In this document: piece by piece, positions 32,046 through 41,804 of the stretch
Position numbering within the stretch: position 1 is the first letter of the stretch
Layout of the letters: each line of letters opens with the position of its first letter
Assembly (NCBI GenBank): GCA_044361315.1
Contig: JBIKJA010000003.1
Span: forward strand, 1-64,000
Direction of reading: 5' to 3'
Source of the DNA: Crocinitomix sp044361315
GTDB lineage: Bacteria; Bacteroidota; Bacteroidia; Flavobacteriales_D; Crocinitomicaceae
DNA length: 64,000 bases
Translations under genes and position numbers: made by a program
The notes under the pieces: model-generated
The model's database searches: none
Told to the model about the DNA's origin: nothing
Seen by the model: only the letters and a program-made list of their open reading frames with translations

Positions 32046-32789
32046 ATGTATAAAGTAGTTTATCTGTTGGCTTTTTTATTATTAATGGGATGTGGAGCAA
32101 AAAAAGGGATGAAAATTTCAACCACCGAAATCGACCAATATGTCAGTTTAAAATCGAGTGACGATCAAATTTATGATGTGTCACAAAGCCTCCGCTTCGC
32201 GACTAAAAATTCTTCGGATACTTATGAAGTTGTGCGATACATGCAAAACGACACCGTAATTTTGTATCGTGAAACTGAAATCACGGATGAAAGATACGTG
32301 GTGAGACAAACATTTTACAAAAGTGGGGTTGCAATTTTTATTGACGAATTTACAGCGTTAAATCAAATCGAAAAACCGTTTAAGCACCGTAAAATTTATT
32401 TAGATGGTGTTTCTGTTTTGGCGGTAAAAGAGCGAAGTGCAGATACCGAAGAGGGTTTAGAAGTGGCTGATTTTAATGATGGAAAAGCAAAATTTGAAGA
32501 GTTTAAATTTGAAAAACCTGAATTGGCTATGGCACAAAAAGGGCCTTTTGAAATGCGTTTCGAAGATTTTTTGATTATGCCTCCACAAACCTTTTTAATT
32601 TTGTGCAACGAAGAAAGTTTATACGAAGTAGCCTTGTTTGTTTCTGAGCCCCACGACCTTTTGGACGAAATTAATTTGGATCGGAAGGCATACGTTGGTC
32701 GTCCATTTTTTGTCACCCACCAATTTATCTTAATGGCGGAAATTGAACGTATGCATTTCTTAGACGGCTTTTTCACCGATCAAAAGTAG
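32046..32789 (+). CDS. Hypothetical lipoprotein (247 aa)
   Basis: A 247-residue protein with a lipoprotein signal: MYKVVYLLAFLLLMGCGAKKG, with Cys in a LLMG-C lipobox. The mature part is mixed alpha/beta with no motif I recognise (segments VRYMQNDTVILYRETE, FMLNL-free, and FLIMPPQTFLILCNEESLYE). It should sit in the outer or inner membrane facing the periplasm. The frame extends to a TTG at 32022, but the ATG fits the signal peptide and the promoter better. Confidence 0.75.
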   Translation: MYKVVYLLAFLLLMGCGAKKGMKISTTEIDQYVSLKSSDDQIYDVSQSLRFATKNSSDTYEVVRYMQNDTVILYRETEITDERYVVRQTFYKSGVAIFIDEFTALNQIEKPFKHRKIYLDGVSVLAVKERSADTEEGLEVADFNDGKAKFEEFKFEKPELAMAQKGPFEMRFEDFLIMPPQTFLILCNEESLYEVALFVSEPHDLLDEINLDRKAYVGRPFFVTHQFILMAEIERMHFLDGFFTDQK

Positions 32790-32888
32790 GCGTCTGCTAA
32801 TTAGGGTTGGTTAAAAGCGAAGAATTTTATTGTGAGAATAAACTCATCTTCAATTGATGACTCTTCTCTCATAAAACTCGATTAAAGT

Positions 32889-33341
32889 TTAATCAATCCT
32901 CAAGGAAGTCATGGTGAGTTTGACGCCTTCTGTTTTGGTAGTGATGGTTACCCGATACTTTGCGCCCTCGGTAGTAATTAATTCGCAAATCATATACTGG
33001 CTTGCTTGAGATGTTCCTTTTTGGAGCACCGTAAATTCTTTTGTTTTATGATCAGCAAAAAAATGTTGAAGTACCTGTTCCGCTTGTGATTTTGAATATA
33101 AATTAGTTTTTCCTAACAAAGATAATTCGATGTTTTCACCAAAATACAAGGCGATTTTGGAAGCCACATTTGTTTTAAATCCGTTAGTGATATTTACCTC
33201 AAAGGTTTGTGCCTTTTGAATAGGAGATGGGGTTGCCGACAATGAATCAATTTCAATCATTTCAATATCTCCAGAAACTGGTTGCGCAAATGTTATATTT
33301 GCTAAGGTTAACATTAAGATTACTATTATTTTTTTCATCAC
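32889..33341 (-). CDS. DUF4783 family secreted protein
   Basis: A 150-residue protein with signal peptide (MMKKIIVILMLTLANITFAQ). The mature part matches the style of DUF4783: an NTF2-like fold with KIALYFGENIELSLLGKTN, then SKSQAEQVLQHFFADH and a closing beta sheet. In Flavobacteriia this family often lies next to rlmH, as here (divergent, 233 bases apart). Function unknown, probably periplasmic. Confidence 0.8.
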   Translation of the reverse strand: MMKKIIVILMLTLANITFAQPVSGDIEMIEIDSLSATPSPIQKAQTFEVNITNGFKTNVASKIALYFGENIELSLLGKTNLYSKSQAEQVLQHFFADHKTKEFTVLQKGTSQASQYMICELITTEGAKYRVTITTKTEGVKLTMTSLRID

Positions 33342-33573
33342 ACGCGTGCTACATTAATTCATCCAGTTATAATTTACTCCAATCGCTTCAAAAGCTTAAT
33401 CAATTTAAAGTTCAAATCTTTCCCAAAGAAAGTTATTAATTTACTAATATTGACACCCGATTGGTGAAACAATATATTTACTGCTTTTCAACAAATATTA
33501 AGCCAAAATTAGGTGTTTTGCAAAAGGAATCAAAAAATGGAGGTATTTTGGTGGTTTAGATGGATGTAAAAAG

Positions 33574-34047
33574 ATGAAAATTAATTTAATAGTTGTTGGG
33601 AAAACCAATAAACAATTTTTGATCGACGGGGAAGCTGAATATTTGAAAAGGCTCACGCGCTATGTCCAATTTGAGAAAATTGAAATTCCTGAATTGAAGA
33701 ATGCGAAAAAGTTAAGCCAAGAAGAAATTAAAAAAGAAGAAGGCAAACTTATTTTATCCAAAATTGCCGCAAATGGCTGGGTGGTTTTATTGGATGACAA
33801 GGGCAAGCCTCATACGTCTGTTGAATTTTCGGATTGGATTCAAGACAAAATGAACCGTGGCTACAAACACCTTACCTTTGTAATCGGCGGTGCGTATGGT
33901 TTTTCCGAACCAGTTTATCAAGCTGCGAACGAAAAAATGTCTCTGTCAAAACTGACCTTTAGTCACCAAATGATTCGCCTTTTTTTTATCGAACAAGTGT
34001 ATCGGGCATATACGATTTTGAACAATGAGCCTTATCATCATGAGTAG
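33574..34047 (+). CDS. rlmH: 23S rRNA (pseudouridine1915-N3)-methyltransferase RlmH
   Basis: A 157-residue SPOUT methyltransferase that methylates pseudouridine 1915 in 23S rRNA helix 69. The knotted cofactor site is seen in FVIGGAYGFSEPVY, and the C-terminal LSKLTFSHQMIRLFFIEQVY followed by RAYTILNNEPYHH is diagnostic. Length is normal for the family. ATG at 33574 is the first in frame. Confidence 0.97.
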   Translation: MKINLIVVGKTNKQFLIDGEAEYLKRLTRYVQFEKIEIPELKNAKKLSQEEIKKEEGKLILSKIAANGWVVLLDDKGKPHTSVEFSDWIQDKMNRGYKHLTFVIGGAYGFSEPVYQAANEKMSLSKLTFSHQMIRLFFIEQVYRAYTILNNEPYHHE

Positions 34048-34337
34048 GGAAAGTATATCTCAGTACTGAAAATCGCATCCAATCTTGTTTAAATTGAAGG
34101 TGTTTTAAAATAAAATTTTATCGAATTCTTTTGCTTTATGGAAATTTATTTCATAAGCTTGTTGATAGCTTAACATAATAAATTTATCATTAATTCATTT
34201 GTAAAACTGATGGGGATGCCGAAAACCAAATAGATAAGGCAAAAATCAAAACTTAATACAATGAAAAGTTTAAAAAAACTTTGCAAGTTCGCAAGAACTT
34301 AAAAACCTCGTGCAAGGGTAAGCTTCCCCAAAATACT
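34048..34337. other. Gene-free stretch with a small hairpin
   Basis: No gene accepted. AAGTTC and GAACTT form a 6-base stem with a GCAA (GNRA-type) loop at 34285-34300. A 13-codon frame starts at the ATG at 34261 (MKSLKKLCKFART) and would continue in another frame; too short to call. Confidence 0.35.
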
Positions 34338-35786
34338 TCACCTTTTTTTTGCCTTTAAGAAGGTTAAAATTTGGTCCAAGCCAATTATTTTCAATTGAAT
34401 CAAAAGTAAAAGATAAATTGTAATTCCTGCGATTTTAAACCCAAATAGCCAACCATATTCCCACTTATCTAACAAAATAAAATAACCACCCCCGAACATC
34501 AGTAATAAGAAGACCGCTGAAAGTTTCAGAAATTCGCCGGTGTCAAATGGAATTTTATACAATTTTTGAGAAAGGTAAAAAAGAATAAAATTATTAAAAA
34601 AAGTGGCAATCAACGTAGCCAATGCCGCTCCCATTAGGCCATAAATTGGAATCAATAGATAATTTAAAATCACATTTAAGAGTGCCGTTCCTACCACAAT
34701 AAATGGAATCATTTTAGTTCTGTTTTTCAAATGCAAACCAACCGAAAACATGCCAAGTCCAGTCATCAACACGGTCAAGTAAAACAAAGGCATGAACGAA
34801 CTAGCTTCATAGTAGGCAGGTGTGGTAAAAATATACAATGTTTCGTACGAAAAAAAGGAAAGAATCAAAACCCCTAAAGTTCCTAATCCAAAAAATAAAC
34901 GAAGTACCTTGCCCATTTCAAACGGAGTGGAGTCTAGTCGATGTTTTTCGTAAACAATAGGTGCCAAGGCCGATTGAAAGGATACAATGATGAGGGAAAC
35001 AACGGCTGAAAATTTAAAGGCCATGTCATAAATCCCAACTTCAGATAAGGCGCCTGAAATCTCTTTAATAAAAATTCGATCCGTAAAATTTAAAATCAAA
35101 TAAGCCACCGAAGCCAAAATGAGTGGTGAACTAAAAGTGAATAGTTTTTTTAATTCCTTTTTGCCAAAATAGAAAATTAAATGTCCTTTTAAATAGTACA
35201 ATTGCAATAAAATCAACAAGGGCGTTACCACTAATGTAGCCATGTAAACACTGTCAATCCGATAATCTAATCTCAACGCAAACAGGAGAATAAATCCGAT
35301 ATTTAGGATGGCATGCAAAAAACTCGTCAATGAAAATTCTTTAATTTTTCGCATGAATTTTAATTGCACATTTAGCGTATAAAAAATACCGTTTGCGCCA
35401 ATTGCAAAAAGGCACCAGATATAAGTCGTATCTAAAATTCGTTGATCTTCAGACAACAATGAAATTACGATGTCTTTAAAAAGAAACCCCAGCAAAACAA
35501 AGGCGGCATAACTAAAAATAGTAAACCAAAGCCCTGTCGACGCAATGGCTTGTTGTTCTCTTTTTGTCAAATTGGGTTCGGCAATGTATCGACCAACACC
35601 TTGATAAATCTGAAAAGAGAAAACCGCTGCGCTTATTGCACCTGCTATGCCTAACATCGCCAAAATGCCGTATTCTGATTGTGTAAAATAGTCGGCGTAA
35701 AATGGAATTAACAAAAGGCTAAATCCCTTTGTAATTAAATTCGCCGCAGCGTATAAACCGCCTTCTTTGATTAAATCTTTTAACAT
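34338..35786 (-). CDS. Polysaccharide flippase (Wzx/MATE-like)
   Basis: A 482-residue inner-membrane protein with about 12-14 hydrophobic helices and no signal peptide. The start GGLYAAANLITKGFSLLLIP followed by FYADYFTQSEYG is typical of lipopolysaccharide/polysaccharide exporters of the Wzx (MOP superfamily) type, which flip lipid-linked sugars to the periplasm. No glycosyltransferase genes are nearby, so the substrate is unknown. It is transcribed divergently from rdgB. Confidence 0.88.
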   Translation of the reverse strand: MLKDLIKEGGLYAAANLITKGFSLLLIPFYADYFTQSEYGILAMLGIAGAISAAVFSFQIYQGVGRYIAEPNLTKREQQAIASTGLWFTIFSYAAFVLLGFLFKDIVISLLSEDQRILDTTYIWCLFAIGANGIFYTLNVQLKFMRKIKEFSLTSFLHAILNIGFILLFALRLDYRIDSVYMATLVVTPLLILLQLYYLKGHLIFYFGKKELKKLFTFSSPLILASVAYLILNFTDRIFIKEISGALSEVGIYDMAFKFSAVVSLIIVSFQSALAPIVYEKHRLDSTPFEMGKVLRLFFGLGTLGVLILSFFSYETLYIFTTPAYYEASSFMPLFYLTVLMTGLGMFSVGLHLKNRTKMIPFIVVGTALLNVILNYLLIPIYGLMGAALATLIATFFNNFILFYLSQKLYKIPFDTGEFLKLSAVFLLLMFGGGYFILLDKWEYGWLFGFKIAGITIYLLLLIQLKIIGLDQILTFLKAKKR

Positions 35787-35800
35787 CTAAAATAATCACC

Positions 35801-35818
35801 TACTTTTGTACAAATATA
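35801..35818. promoter_or_regulatory. Overlapping divergent promoter elements
   Basis: TACTTTTG (35801-35808, plus strand) faces rdgB, and the minus strand of 35811-35818 reads TATATTTG, facing the flippase gene. Both match TAnnTTTG and lie only two bases apart, so the two promoters probably compete for polymerase. Confidence 0.5.
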
Positions 35819-35874
35819 TAGAAACGAATGTAAGCAAACCCTCGCAAAATCATTCGACAGTTAAAAACATCTCA

Positions 35875-36456
35875 ATGGAACTAATAATTGCCACACACAA
35901 TCAACACAAAGCCACAGAAATTCAGCGTATATTGCCCAATTGGATTACTGTAAAAACCTTGGTAGAAATTGAATGTTTTGAAGATATTCCTGAAACAGAA
36001 AACACCCTCGAGGGCAATGCAAGCCTCAAATCGACTTATATTTCAAAAAAATACCACGTAGATTGTTTTGCCGATGATTCTGGATTAGAAATTTACGCCC
36101 TTGGAGGAGAACCTGGGGTCTATTCGGCACGTTACGCAGGCGAAAATGGCGATGCCCACAAAAACATGGACTTGGTTTTAGAAAAAATGCAGGGAATTAC
36201 CAACCGTCAGGCAAAATTTAGAACAGTGATTTCTTTGATTATTGATGGAGTTGAAACCCAATTTCAAGGAGTCATTCACGGAGAAATCACGCTGAAAAAA
36301 TCAGGCACAGAAGGATTTGGTTACGATCCGATCTTCAAGCCTCTTGGATTTGAAGCCACTTTTTCGGAAATGTCCCTTGCAAAAAAAAATAAAATCTCTC
36401 ACCGAAGTCAGGCAGTTGAAAAGATGATTGATTTTTTACGCGGGTTGGAAAAATAA
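35875..36456 (+). CDS. rdgB: Non-canonical purine NTP pyrophosphatase RdgB
   Basis: A 193-residue Ham1/RdgB enzyme that hydrolyses dITP, XTP and similar to monophosphates, protecting DNA. Motifs: MELIIATHNQHKATEIQRIL at the start, FADDSGLEIYALGGEPGVYS (substrate pocket and metal Asp), GFGYDPIFKPLG and a final KNKISHRSQA. A longer frame opens at 35806, but the ATG at 35875 gives the normal N-terminus and lies behind the promoter. Confidence 0.95.
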   Translation: MELIIATHNQHKATEIQRILPNWITVKTLVEIECFEDIPETENTLEGNASLKSTYISKKYHVDCFADDSGLEIYALGGEPGVYSARYAGENGDAHKNMDLVLEKMQGITNRQAKFRTVISLIIDGVETQFQGVIHGEITLKKSGTEGFGYDPIFKPLGFEATFSEMSLAKKNKISHRSQAVEKMIDFLRGLEK

Positions 36457-36532
36457 TTTCGTTAAATATTGTGCTATTTGCATTAACAACTTTTTTCCCA
36501 CTAAAAATTCCCCTCGCACATTCTCCCAGCTT

Positions 36533-36566
36533 TTTGTCGCATTTAGGGTAACGATGCGTATATTTG
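36533..36566 (+). promoter_or_regulatory. Putative promoter of the DUF4293-uup unit
   Basis: TTTG (36533-36536) and TATATTTG (36559-36566) are 22 bases apart, a good match to the Bacteroidota -33/-7 pattern, and end 18 bases before the ATG at 36585. Confidence 0.55.
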
Positions 36567-36584
36567 CGGAAAGTATTAAATTTT

Positions 36585-37088
36585 ATGATACAACGAATTC
36601 AAACAATTTACCTCGCATTGGCAATTATTTGTATGTCATTGCTTTTGTTTTTTCCAATCTTTTCAATCGAAATTGGAAGTGCAGATGGAGATGTAAAAAT
36701 GCTTGCTGATTTTGGCAAGGACGGTGTGATGGGGCAAGATGGATTGGAAATCGCTAAAATGCCGATTAAGTTTATTTATCTCTCCCTTGCCGCATTAACT
36801 TTTTTAACCTTAATCTTTTTCAAAAAGAGAAAAAGACAATTGTTACTTTGTCGTCTAAATTTGTTTTTTCATGTCATTTTTGTGATTGGAATTTATGCGA
36901 TTTATTACTTTGGGAAATCACTTATTGTCGAGGGCATCGAAAAACAAGGTTTTGGCACGGCGAAAGTTACTTTTTTTATGGAATTAGGATTCTTCTTTTT
37001 GATTCCAACTATTGCATTTCTTTATCTGGCTATTCGAGGAATTAAAAACGACGAAAACCTAGTAAATTCCTTAGATCGCATCCGATAA
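36585..37088 (+). CDS. DUF4293 family membrane protein
   Basis: A 167-residue inner-membrane protein with four hydrophobic helices. MIQRIQTIYLALAIICMSLL at the start is the DUF4293 signature of Bacteroidota. The frame can extend to 36564, but the ATG at 36585 fits the family and the promoter. It ends two bases before the ABC-F gene, so the two are co-transcribed. Function unknown. Confidence 0.88.
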   Translation: MIQRIQTIYLALAIICMSLLLFFPIFSIEIGSADGDVKMLADFGKDGVMGQDGLEIAKMPIKFIYLSLAALTFLTLIFFKKRKRQLLLCRLNLFFHVIFVIGIYAIYYFGKSLIVEGIEKQGFGTAKVTFFMELGFFFLIPTIAFLYLAIRGIKNDENLVNSLDRIR

Positions 37089-37090
37089 TT

Positions 37091-38971
37091 ATGAATTATT
37101 TATCCGTAGAAAATTTAACCAAATCTTTTGGTGAACGTGTTATTTTTAAAGACCTCACCTTTGGGATTGACAAAGGTGAAAAGGTGGCCATTGTTGCCAA
37201 AAACGGGAATGGAAAGTCAACCCTCTTAAAAATTTTATGTGGCGATGGAACAGAGGACAGCGGTAGAATTGTTTACCGTAAAGATATTCGGGTAGATTAT
37301 TTAGAACAAGCTGAAAATTTTGATCCAAGTCACCTTATTTTTGATGAGGTTTTAGCGACGGATACGCAAGAAAATAGAGCCATTCGAAATTATGAATTGG
37401 CGATTAAAAATCCTGACGATGCAGAGGCTTATGAAAAAGCGTTCGAATTGATGAATTCGACTAATGCATGGGATTACGAAGTAAAAGTAAACACCATTTT
37501 GTCGCAACTAAAAATCGAGGACAAAATGCAACCGATTGGCGAATTATCGGGAGGTCAAAAAAAGCGAGTTGCCCTTGCTAAAATTTTGATCAATGAACCG
37601 GATTTAATGATTTTGGATGAGCCAACGAATCACCTTGATTTGGACATGATTGAATGGCTAGAGGCCTATTTGGCAAAATCGAAATCGGCGATTATCATGG
37701 TGACGCATGATCGTTACTTTTTGGAAGTGGTGTGTACCGCAATTTTTGAATTAGAAGATCTTCAAATTTATCGCTACAACGGTAATTTCTCATATTATTT
37801 AGAAAAAAAGTTTGAACGCCAAGAGATTTTGCAAGCCACGATTGATAAGGCACAAAATACCATGCGCACCGAACTTGAATGGATTCGTCGTCAGCCGAAA
37901 GCAAGGGGAACTAAACAAAAAGCGCGGGTTGATGCATTTCAAGGTTTAAAAGAAACTGCCAGTCAACGGATTAATACCGATGAACTTGAGATTAAAACAC
38001 AAATGAACCGTTTAGGTTCTAAAATTGTGGAACTGCACAAGATTGGAAAATCGTTTGGAGACAAAAAAATTATTAACGAATTAGATTATAATTTCAAAAG
38101 AGGGGAAAAAATGGGCGTTGTTGGGTCGAACGGAACTGGCAAATCTACTTTTTTGAATATGTTGTGTGGAGCAGAAGAGCCGTCTAAAGGCAAAATTAGT
38201 GTTGGAGACACCGTGGTGATGGGTTATTATCACCAAAGTGGCGCGACGTTTAAAGAAGGCAAAAAAGTGTTGGAAGTTATTACCGACATTGCCGAATATA
38301 TTCCTTTAGAAAAAGGGAAAAAAATGTCAGCTGCCCAATTTCTGGAGAAATTCTTATTCCCGCGTTCCATGCATTACATGGACGTTGAACGGTTGAGCGG
38401 GGGCGAAAAGAAACGGTTGTATTTAATGACCATCTTGATTAAAAATCCCAATTTTTTAATTCTGGATGAGCCCACCAACGACTTGGACATTTTTATCTTA
38501 AGTGTTTTAGAATCATATTTGTTAAGTTTTGAAGGATGTTTAATCATCGTTTCCCATGATCGATATTTCTTGGATAAGTTGGTGGATCATACGCTCTATT
38601 TTAAAGGCGAGGGCGAGGTCAAGGACATTTTAGGTAATTATACCGCTTATCGCGAATATATTAAACAGAAAGAACTAGATGCTAAAAAAACCGTAAAGGA
38701 AGATCGCGAAAAAGTGAAAGTTGTTGTGCCAATTGTCGACGAACCTGAAAAGAAGAAAGCTAAATTGTCCTACAAAGAAAAAGTTGAATTTGAAGGATTG
38801 GAAAAGGAAATAGAAAGGCTTGGCGATTTAAGAAACGAATTAACAGAAAAATTAAATTCTGGAAATCTGGATGGAAACCTAGCATCGAAAATAGCCATGG
38901 AATTGAATTTGGTGGCATTAGACATCGATAAAAAAGAACAACGTTGGCTTGAATTGGCAGAACTTGCATAA
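37091..38971 (+). CDS. uup: ABC-F family ATPase (Uup-like)
   Basis: A 626-residue ABC-F protein with two ATPase domains and no membrane part. First domain: Walker A AKNGNGKST, signature LSGGQKKR, Walker B LMILDEPTNHLD. Second: GSNGTGKST, LSGGEKKR, FLILDEPTNDLD. The linker has the usual arginine-rich RRQPKARGTKQKARV, and a C-terminal coiled coil (about 550-626) as in Uup. ABC-F proteins bind the ribosome and ease stalled translation; Uup is also linked to DNA stability. Coupled to the DUF4293 gene upstream. Confidence 0.93.
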   Translation: MNYLSVENLTKSFGERVIFKDLTFGIDKGEKVAIVAKNGNGKSTLLKILCGDGTEDSGRIVYRKDIRVDYLEQAENFDPSHLIFDEVLATDTQENRAIRNYELAIKNPDDAEAYEKAFELMNSTNAWDYEVKVNTILSQLKIEDKMQPIGELSGGQKKRVALAKILINEPDLMILDEPTNHLDLDMIEWLEAYLAKSKSAIIMVTHDRYFLEVVCTAIFELEDLQIYRYNGNFSYYLEKKFERQEILQATIDKAQNTMRTELEWIRRQPKARGTKQKARVDAFQGLKETASQRINTDELEIKTQMNRLGSKIVELHKIGKSFGDKKIINELDYNFKRGEKMGVVGSNGTGKSTFLNMLCGAEEPSKGKISVGDTVVMGYYHQSGATFKEGKKVLEVITDIAEYIPLEKGKKMSAAQFLEKFLFPRSMHYMDVERLSGGEKKRLYLMTILIKNPNFLILDEPTNDLDIFILSVLESYLLSFEGCLIIVSHDRYFLDKLVDHTLYFKGEGEVKDILGNYTAYREYIKQKELDAKKTVKEDREKVKVVVPIVDEPEKKKAKLSYKEKVEFEGLEKEIERLGDLRNELTEKLNSGNLDGNLASKIAMELNLVALDIDKKEQRWLELAELA

Positions 38972-39115
38972 TTTTTCTTGAGAAAAAATCATGGTTTTCT
39001 ATGCGAAAACTCCAATACCAATATTTAAAGTAGTCTGTTAATTTTAATGGATTAATTATGTAAATTCAGAGAATATGGCTATTTCGTCAAATTTTAATTT
39101 AAATCTAGATGGTAA

Positions 39116-39256
39116 TTTAGAGTCGAACTCCTCAGGTTAGAATGCAGTCAAGAGCATCCAACGGCCAAATTGCATACTTTCGAAAATATCGGACATTATA
39201 AAATGTTATGGAATTTAGAGGTAATTGAAAAATGTGTTGAAATTTTGGCGAAATAA
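39116..39256 (+). pseudogene. Possible alpha/beta-hydrolase C-terminal remnant
   Basis: Within the gap between uup and the response regulator, 46 codons are open from a stop to the TAA at 39254-39256. They read VELLRLECSQEHPTAKLHTF, then ENIGHYKMLWNLEVIEKCVE. The LHTFENIGHYKMLW segment recalls the catalytic-His end of alpha/beta hydrolases (FENSGHFPMLE). No other part of such a gene is seen nearby. Confidence 0.35.
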
Positions 39257-39337
39257 GCTTATTTTAATTAAATTTAGTTCACTTTTAATAAGGTCAGCTC
39301 CTATTTGGCAGGTATTTTAATTTTTAAAGAGCAATAA

Positions 39338-39754
39338 ATGACAACACGAAAATTAGATTTTTTTATCATCGACGATTCAGAAGTGAATAATTATTACACC
39401 GAAGATTTACTAAGAGAGTATGAATTTACCAATTCGGTGGAGGTATTTTTAAATGCGAAAAATGCTTTGAAAGCACTCATTTCTCGGTTAGGTGATGAAA
39501 GTAAATTGCCAGATGTTATATTTTTGGATGTGCGGATGCCTGAAATGGATGGGTTTGAATTCATCGACGAATTAGAACAACAGGTAAATGACCATGAATT
39601 TCCAAGTAAGGTGTTTGTACTCACTTCAAGTAAACATCGTCGAGATATTGAATCTTTTGAAAAACAGTTTATTGCATGTGAATTCATGAATAAACCCCTC
39701 GAAAAAGGTGATTTTGATCAAATGATTGAGAAATATTTTAGTGATTTTAACTAA
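39338..39754 (+). CDS. Single-domain response regulator
   Basis: A 138-residue receiver domain with no output domain. Seen: the acidic pocket FFIIDDSEVNN, phosphoacceptor Asp 64 in VIFLDVRMPEMDGFEF, the Thr/Ser switch VLTSSKH, and the Lys in FMNKPL. Such stand-alone receivers relay phosphate or bind other proteins. The histidine kinase begins 26 bases downstream and is the likely partner. Confidence 0.93.
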   Translation: MTTRKLDFFIIDDSEVNNYYTEDLLREYEFTNSVEVFLNAKNALKALISRLGDESKLPDVIFLDVRMPEMDGFEFIDELEQQVNDHEFPSKVFVLTSSKHRRDIESFEKQFIACEFMNKPLEKGDFDQMIEKYFSDFN

Positions 39755-39780
39755 GTCACATCGGTATTAAGGTTATTCCA

Positions 39781-41712
39781 ATGAAGCTGATGAAATATTT
39801 TTTAACACTGATATTTTTTGCCCAGGCTTTCTTAGGTCTTGGGAATGAAATTCGAATTACGGACGAAAAGGCTCACTTAATCGGTGAAAAGTTGGCCTAT
39901 TTTGTTGATCAATCTGAAAAAGAAACAGCAACTTCGCTTATTTTTAAATTGAATCAATTTGAACAAAACGAAAACCCCGTTTTTAGTAAAAATGCAAGTC
40001 TTGGAGCAATTTGGTTTTATTTTTCGGTTCAAAATAAAACTAACGCGGCTATTTGGATGGACATTGGAAATTCCAATTTGACCGCCATCGAATTTTATAA
40101 GTTTGATCAACAGTTTAACCTCTTAGCCTACGATAAAGGTGGATGTCTGGAACAAAGCCAACCTTTTTTTAAAGACAATTTTACTTTTATTCAACCAGTA
40201 CTTGAATCTCAAGAAAAGGAATTGCATCATTTTTTAATCCGCATCGAAACCAACCTAATTTTTGAAGTGCCGATTTATCTCGGGTCCATGTCCGAAATTT
40301 TATCTAATCGAAATACATTTGATTATGTCAGCCTAGTTTTTATTGGCGCTATTGCTTTGATGTTTTTTTACAATTTGTCAATTTACATTGTCGTTAAAGA
40401 CAAGATTTATCTTTATTATTCGATTTATTTAATTGCTGTATTTATCAGTGGCACCTACCTAAATAATTTTCCAATCATTGAAATTTTTTTAGGTAAAAAC
40501 ATCGCACATAATTTCCTTGATACCTATCTCTGGACTGTTTTTGTGAGCGTAGGACTTTTTACCATTCAATATTTTAAACTCAAACAAGTTGATCCATTTT
40601 TTCACAAGCTTATTTGGGTTTTTATGTTGATTTTCATTGGAATGGGAATCGCCAACATTTTTATTCCACTGGTTTATATCGCAAATATCTACGTCCTGCT
40701 ATCGGTAATTTACTTTTTGGTTTGCTTAATTCTAAGTTACAGATTATGGCTAAGAGGCGTTCAAGGAGCTCGGTTGTTCTGCATCGGCTGGTCGTTTATG
40801 ATTTTGGGAGTAATTTTTTACGTTTTGGTGTATAAAGGGTATATTCACTACAATGCTTTTACCCGAAATATTTCCTACATCGGATCTACCATTGAAATTC
40901 TTATTTTTTCGACTGCACTTGGGAGACGGATTACTAATTTGAAACTTGCGCAGGATAAATTAAATGCTTCGCTCATTACCAAAAATCAAGAATTAAATTC
41001 AATCAACGAATCGTTAGATTCTTTTAATTTCCACGTAAGTCACGACCTAAAAACCGTCTTAAATAATACCATCGCTTTAACGCGAATGATTAAAAAATAC
41101 AATGGATTAAATGATTCTAAAAAGGTTGGTGAAATTTCTGAGAAACTAGAAAAATTAGCGATTAATGGAAATGAAACCGTGCAAAGTTTTTTATCTATCG
41201 GTCGGATTGATTCTTTGTTGAGAGAAGATCAAAATGAATCGATTGATGTAGCCGATGAGATTATTAAAATACTAGAAATCAATGAACTAACTAACAAAAT
41301 CGATGTCGAAATCAGGAAACTGGAATTTAAATCACTGCGATTGCACCCAAAAGCATTTGAAAGTCTCTTTTTGAATTTTTTTACAAATACAATTAAATAT
41401 AATCACGAATCACCAAAAGCACAAATTCAATTTTTGATAGATGGAAATAATTTGATCATTGAGTACCGTGACAATGGAATTGGGATTGATTTAAAAAAGT
41501 ACGGCAACGAATTATTTAAACCTTTTATGACTCCTGGTTATCATGAAAAACAAGAGGGTTCAGGTGTTGGCCTGTATTTAATTAAACGTATTGTTACAAG
41601 TTATGGCGGAAGCATTTCTGTTGAAAGTGAACTCGGAAATGGAACATTTTTTAAAATTATTTTCAACGATCGTTATCCTTTCTTAGACAATCCAAATCTT
41701 CAAAGAAATTAA
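39781..41712 (+). CDS. 7TMR-DISM sensor histidine kinase
   Basis: A 643-residue membrane kinase. Order: signal peptide (MKLMKYFLTLIFFAQAFLGLG), a periplasmic 7TMR-DISMED2-like sensor (about 25-170, with ASLGAIWFYFSVQNKT), seven membrane helices (about 180-385), a short coiled coil, and the kinase core. His 421 lies in FNFHVSHDLKT; the ATP domain has the N box FFTNTIKYNH, G1 YRDNGIGID and G2 GSGVGLYLIKRI. The sensor type often binds sugars or other small molecules. It should phosphorylate the receiver encoded just upstream. Confidence 0.93.
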   Translation: MKLMKYFLTLIFFAQAFLGLGNEIRITDEKAHLIGEKLAYFVDQSEKETATSLIFKLNQFEQNENPVFSKNASLGAIWFYFSVQNKTNAAIWMDIGNSNLTAIEFYKFDQQFNLLAYDKGGCLEQSQPFFKDNFTFIQPVLESQEKELHHFLIRIETNLIFEVPIYLGSMSEILSNRNTFDYVSLVFIGAIALMFFYNLSIYIVVKDKIYLYYSIYLIAVFISGTYLNNFPIIEIFLGKNIAHNFLDTYLWTVFVSVGLFTIQYFKLKQVDPFFHKLIWVFMLIFIGMGIANIFIPLVYIANIYVLLSVIYFLVCLILSYRLWLRGVQGARLFCIGWSFMILGVIFYVLVYKGYIHYNAFTRNISYIGSTIEILIFSTALGRRITNLKLAQDKLNASLITKNQELNSINESLDSFNFHVSHDLKTVLNNTIALTRMIKKYNGLNDSKKVGEISEKLEKLAINGNETVQSFLSIGRIDSLLREDQNESIDVADEIIKILEINELTNKIDVEIRKLEFKSLRLHPKAFESLFLNFFTNTIKYNHESPKAQIQFLIDGNNLIIEYRDNGIGIDLKKYGNELFKPFMTPGYHEKQEGSGVGLYLIKRIVTSYGGSISVESELGNGTFFKIIFNDRYPFLDNPNLQRN

Positions 41713-41804
41713 TCAAAGTTTGATTGTGAACAAATCGCTTTGGCGCGCTGTAAACATCGTAACTATTCAGCTAACTTTGATTATTTAAATAAAGTTATTC
41801 CTGA

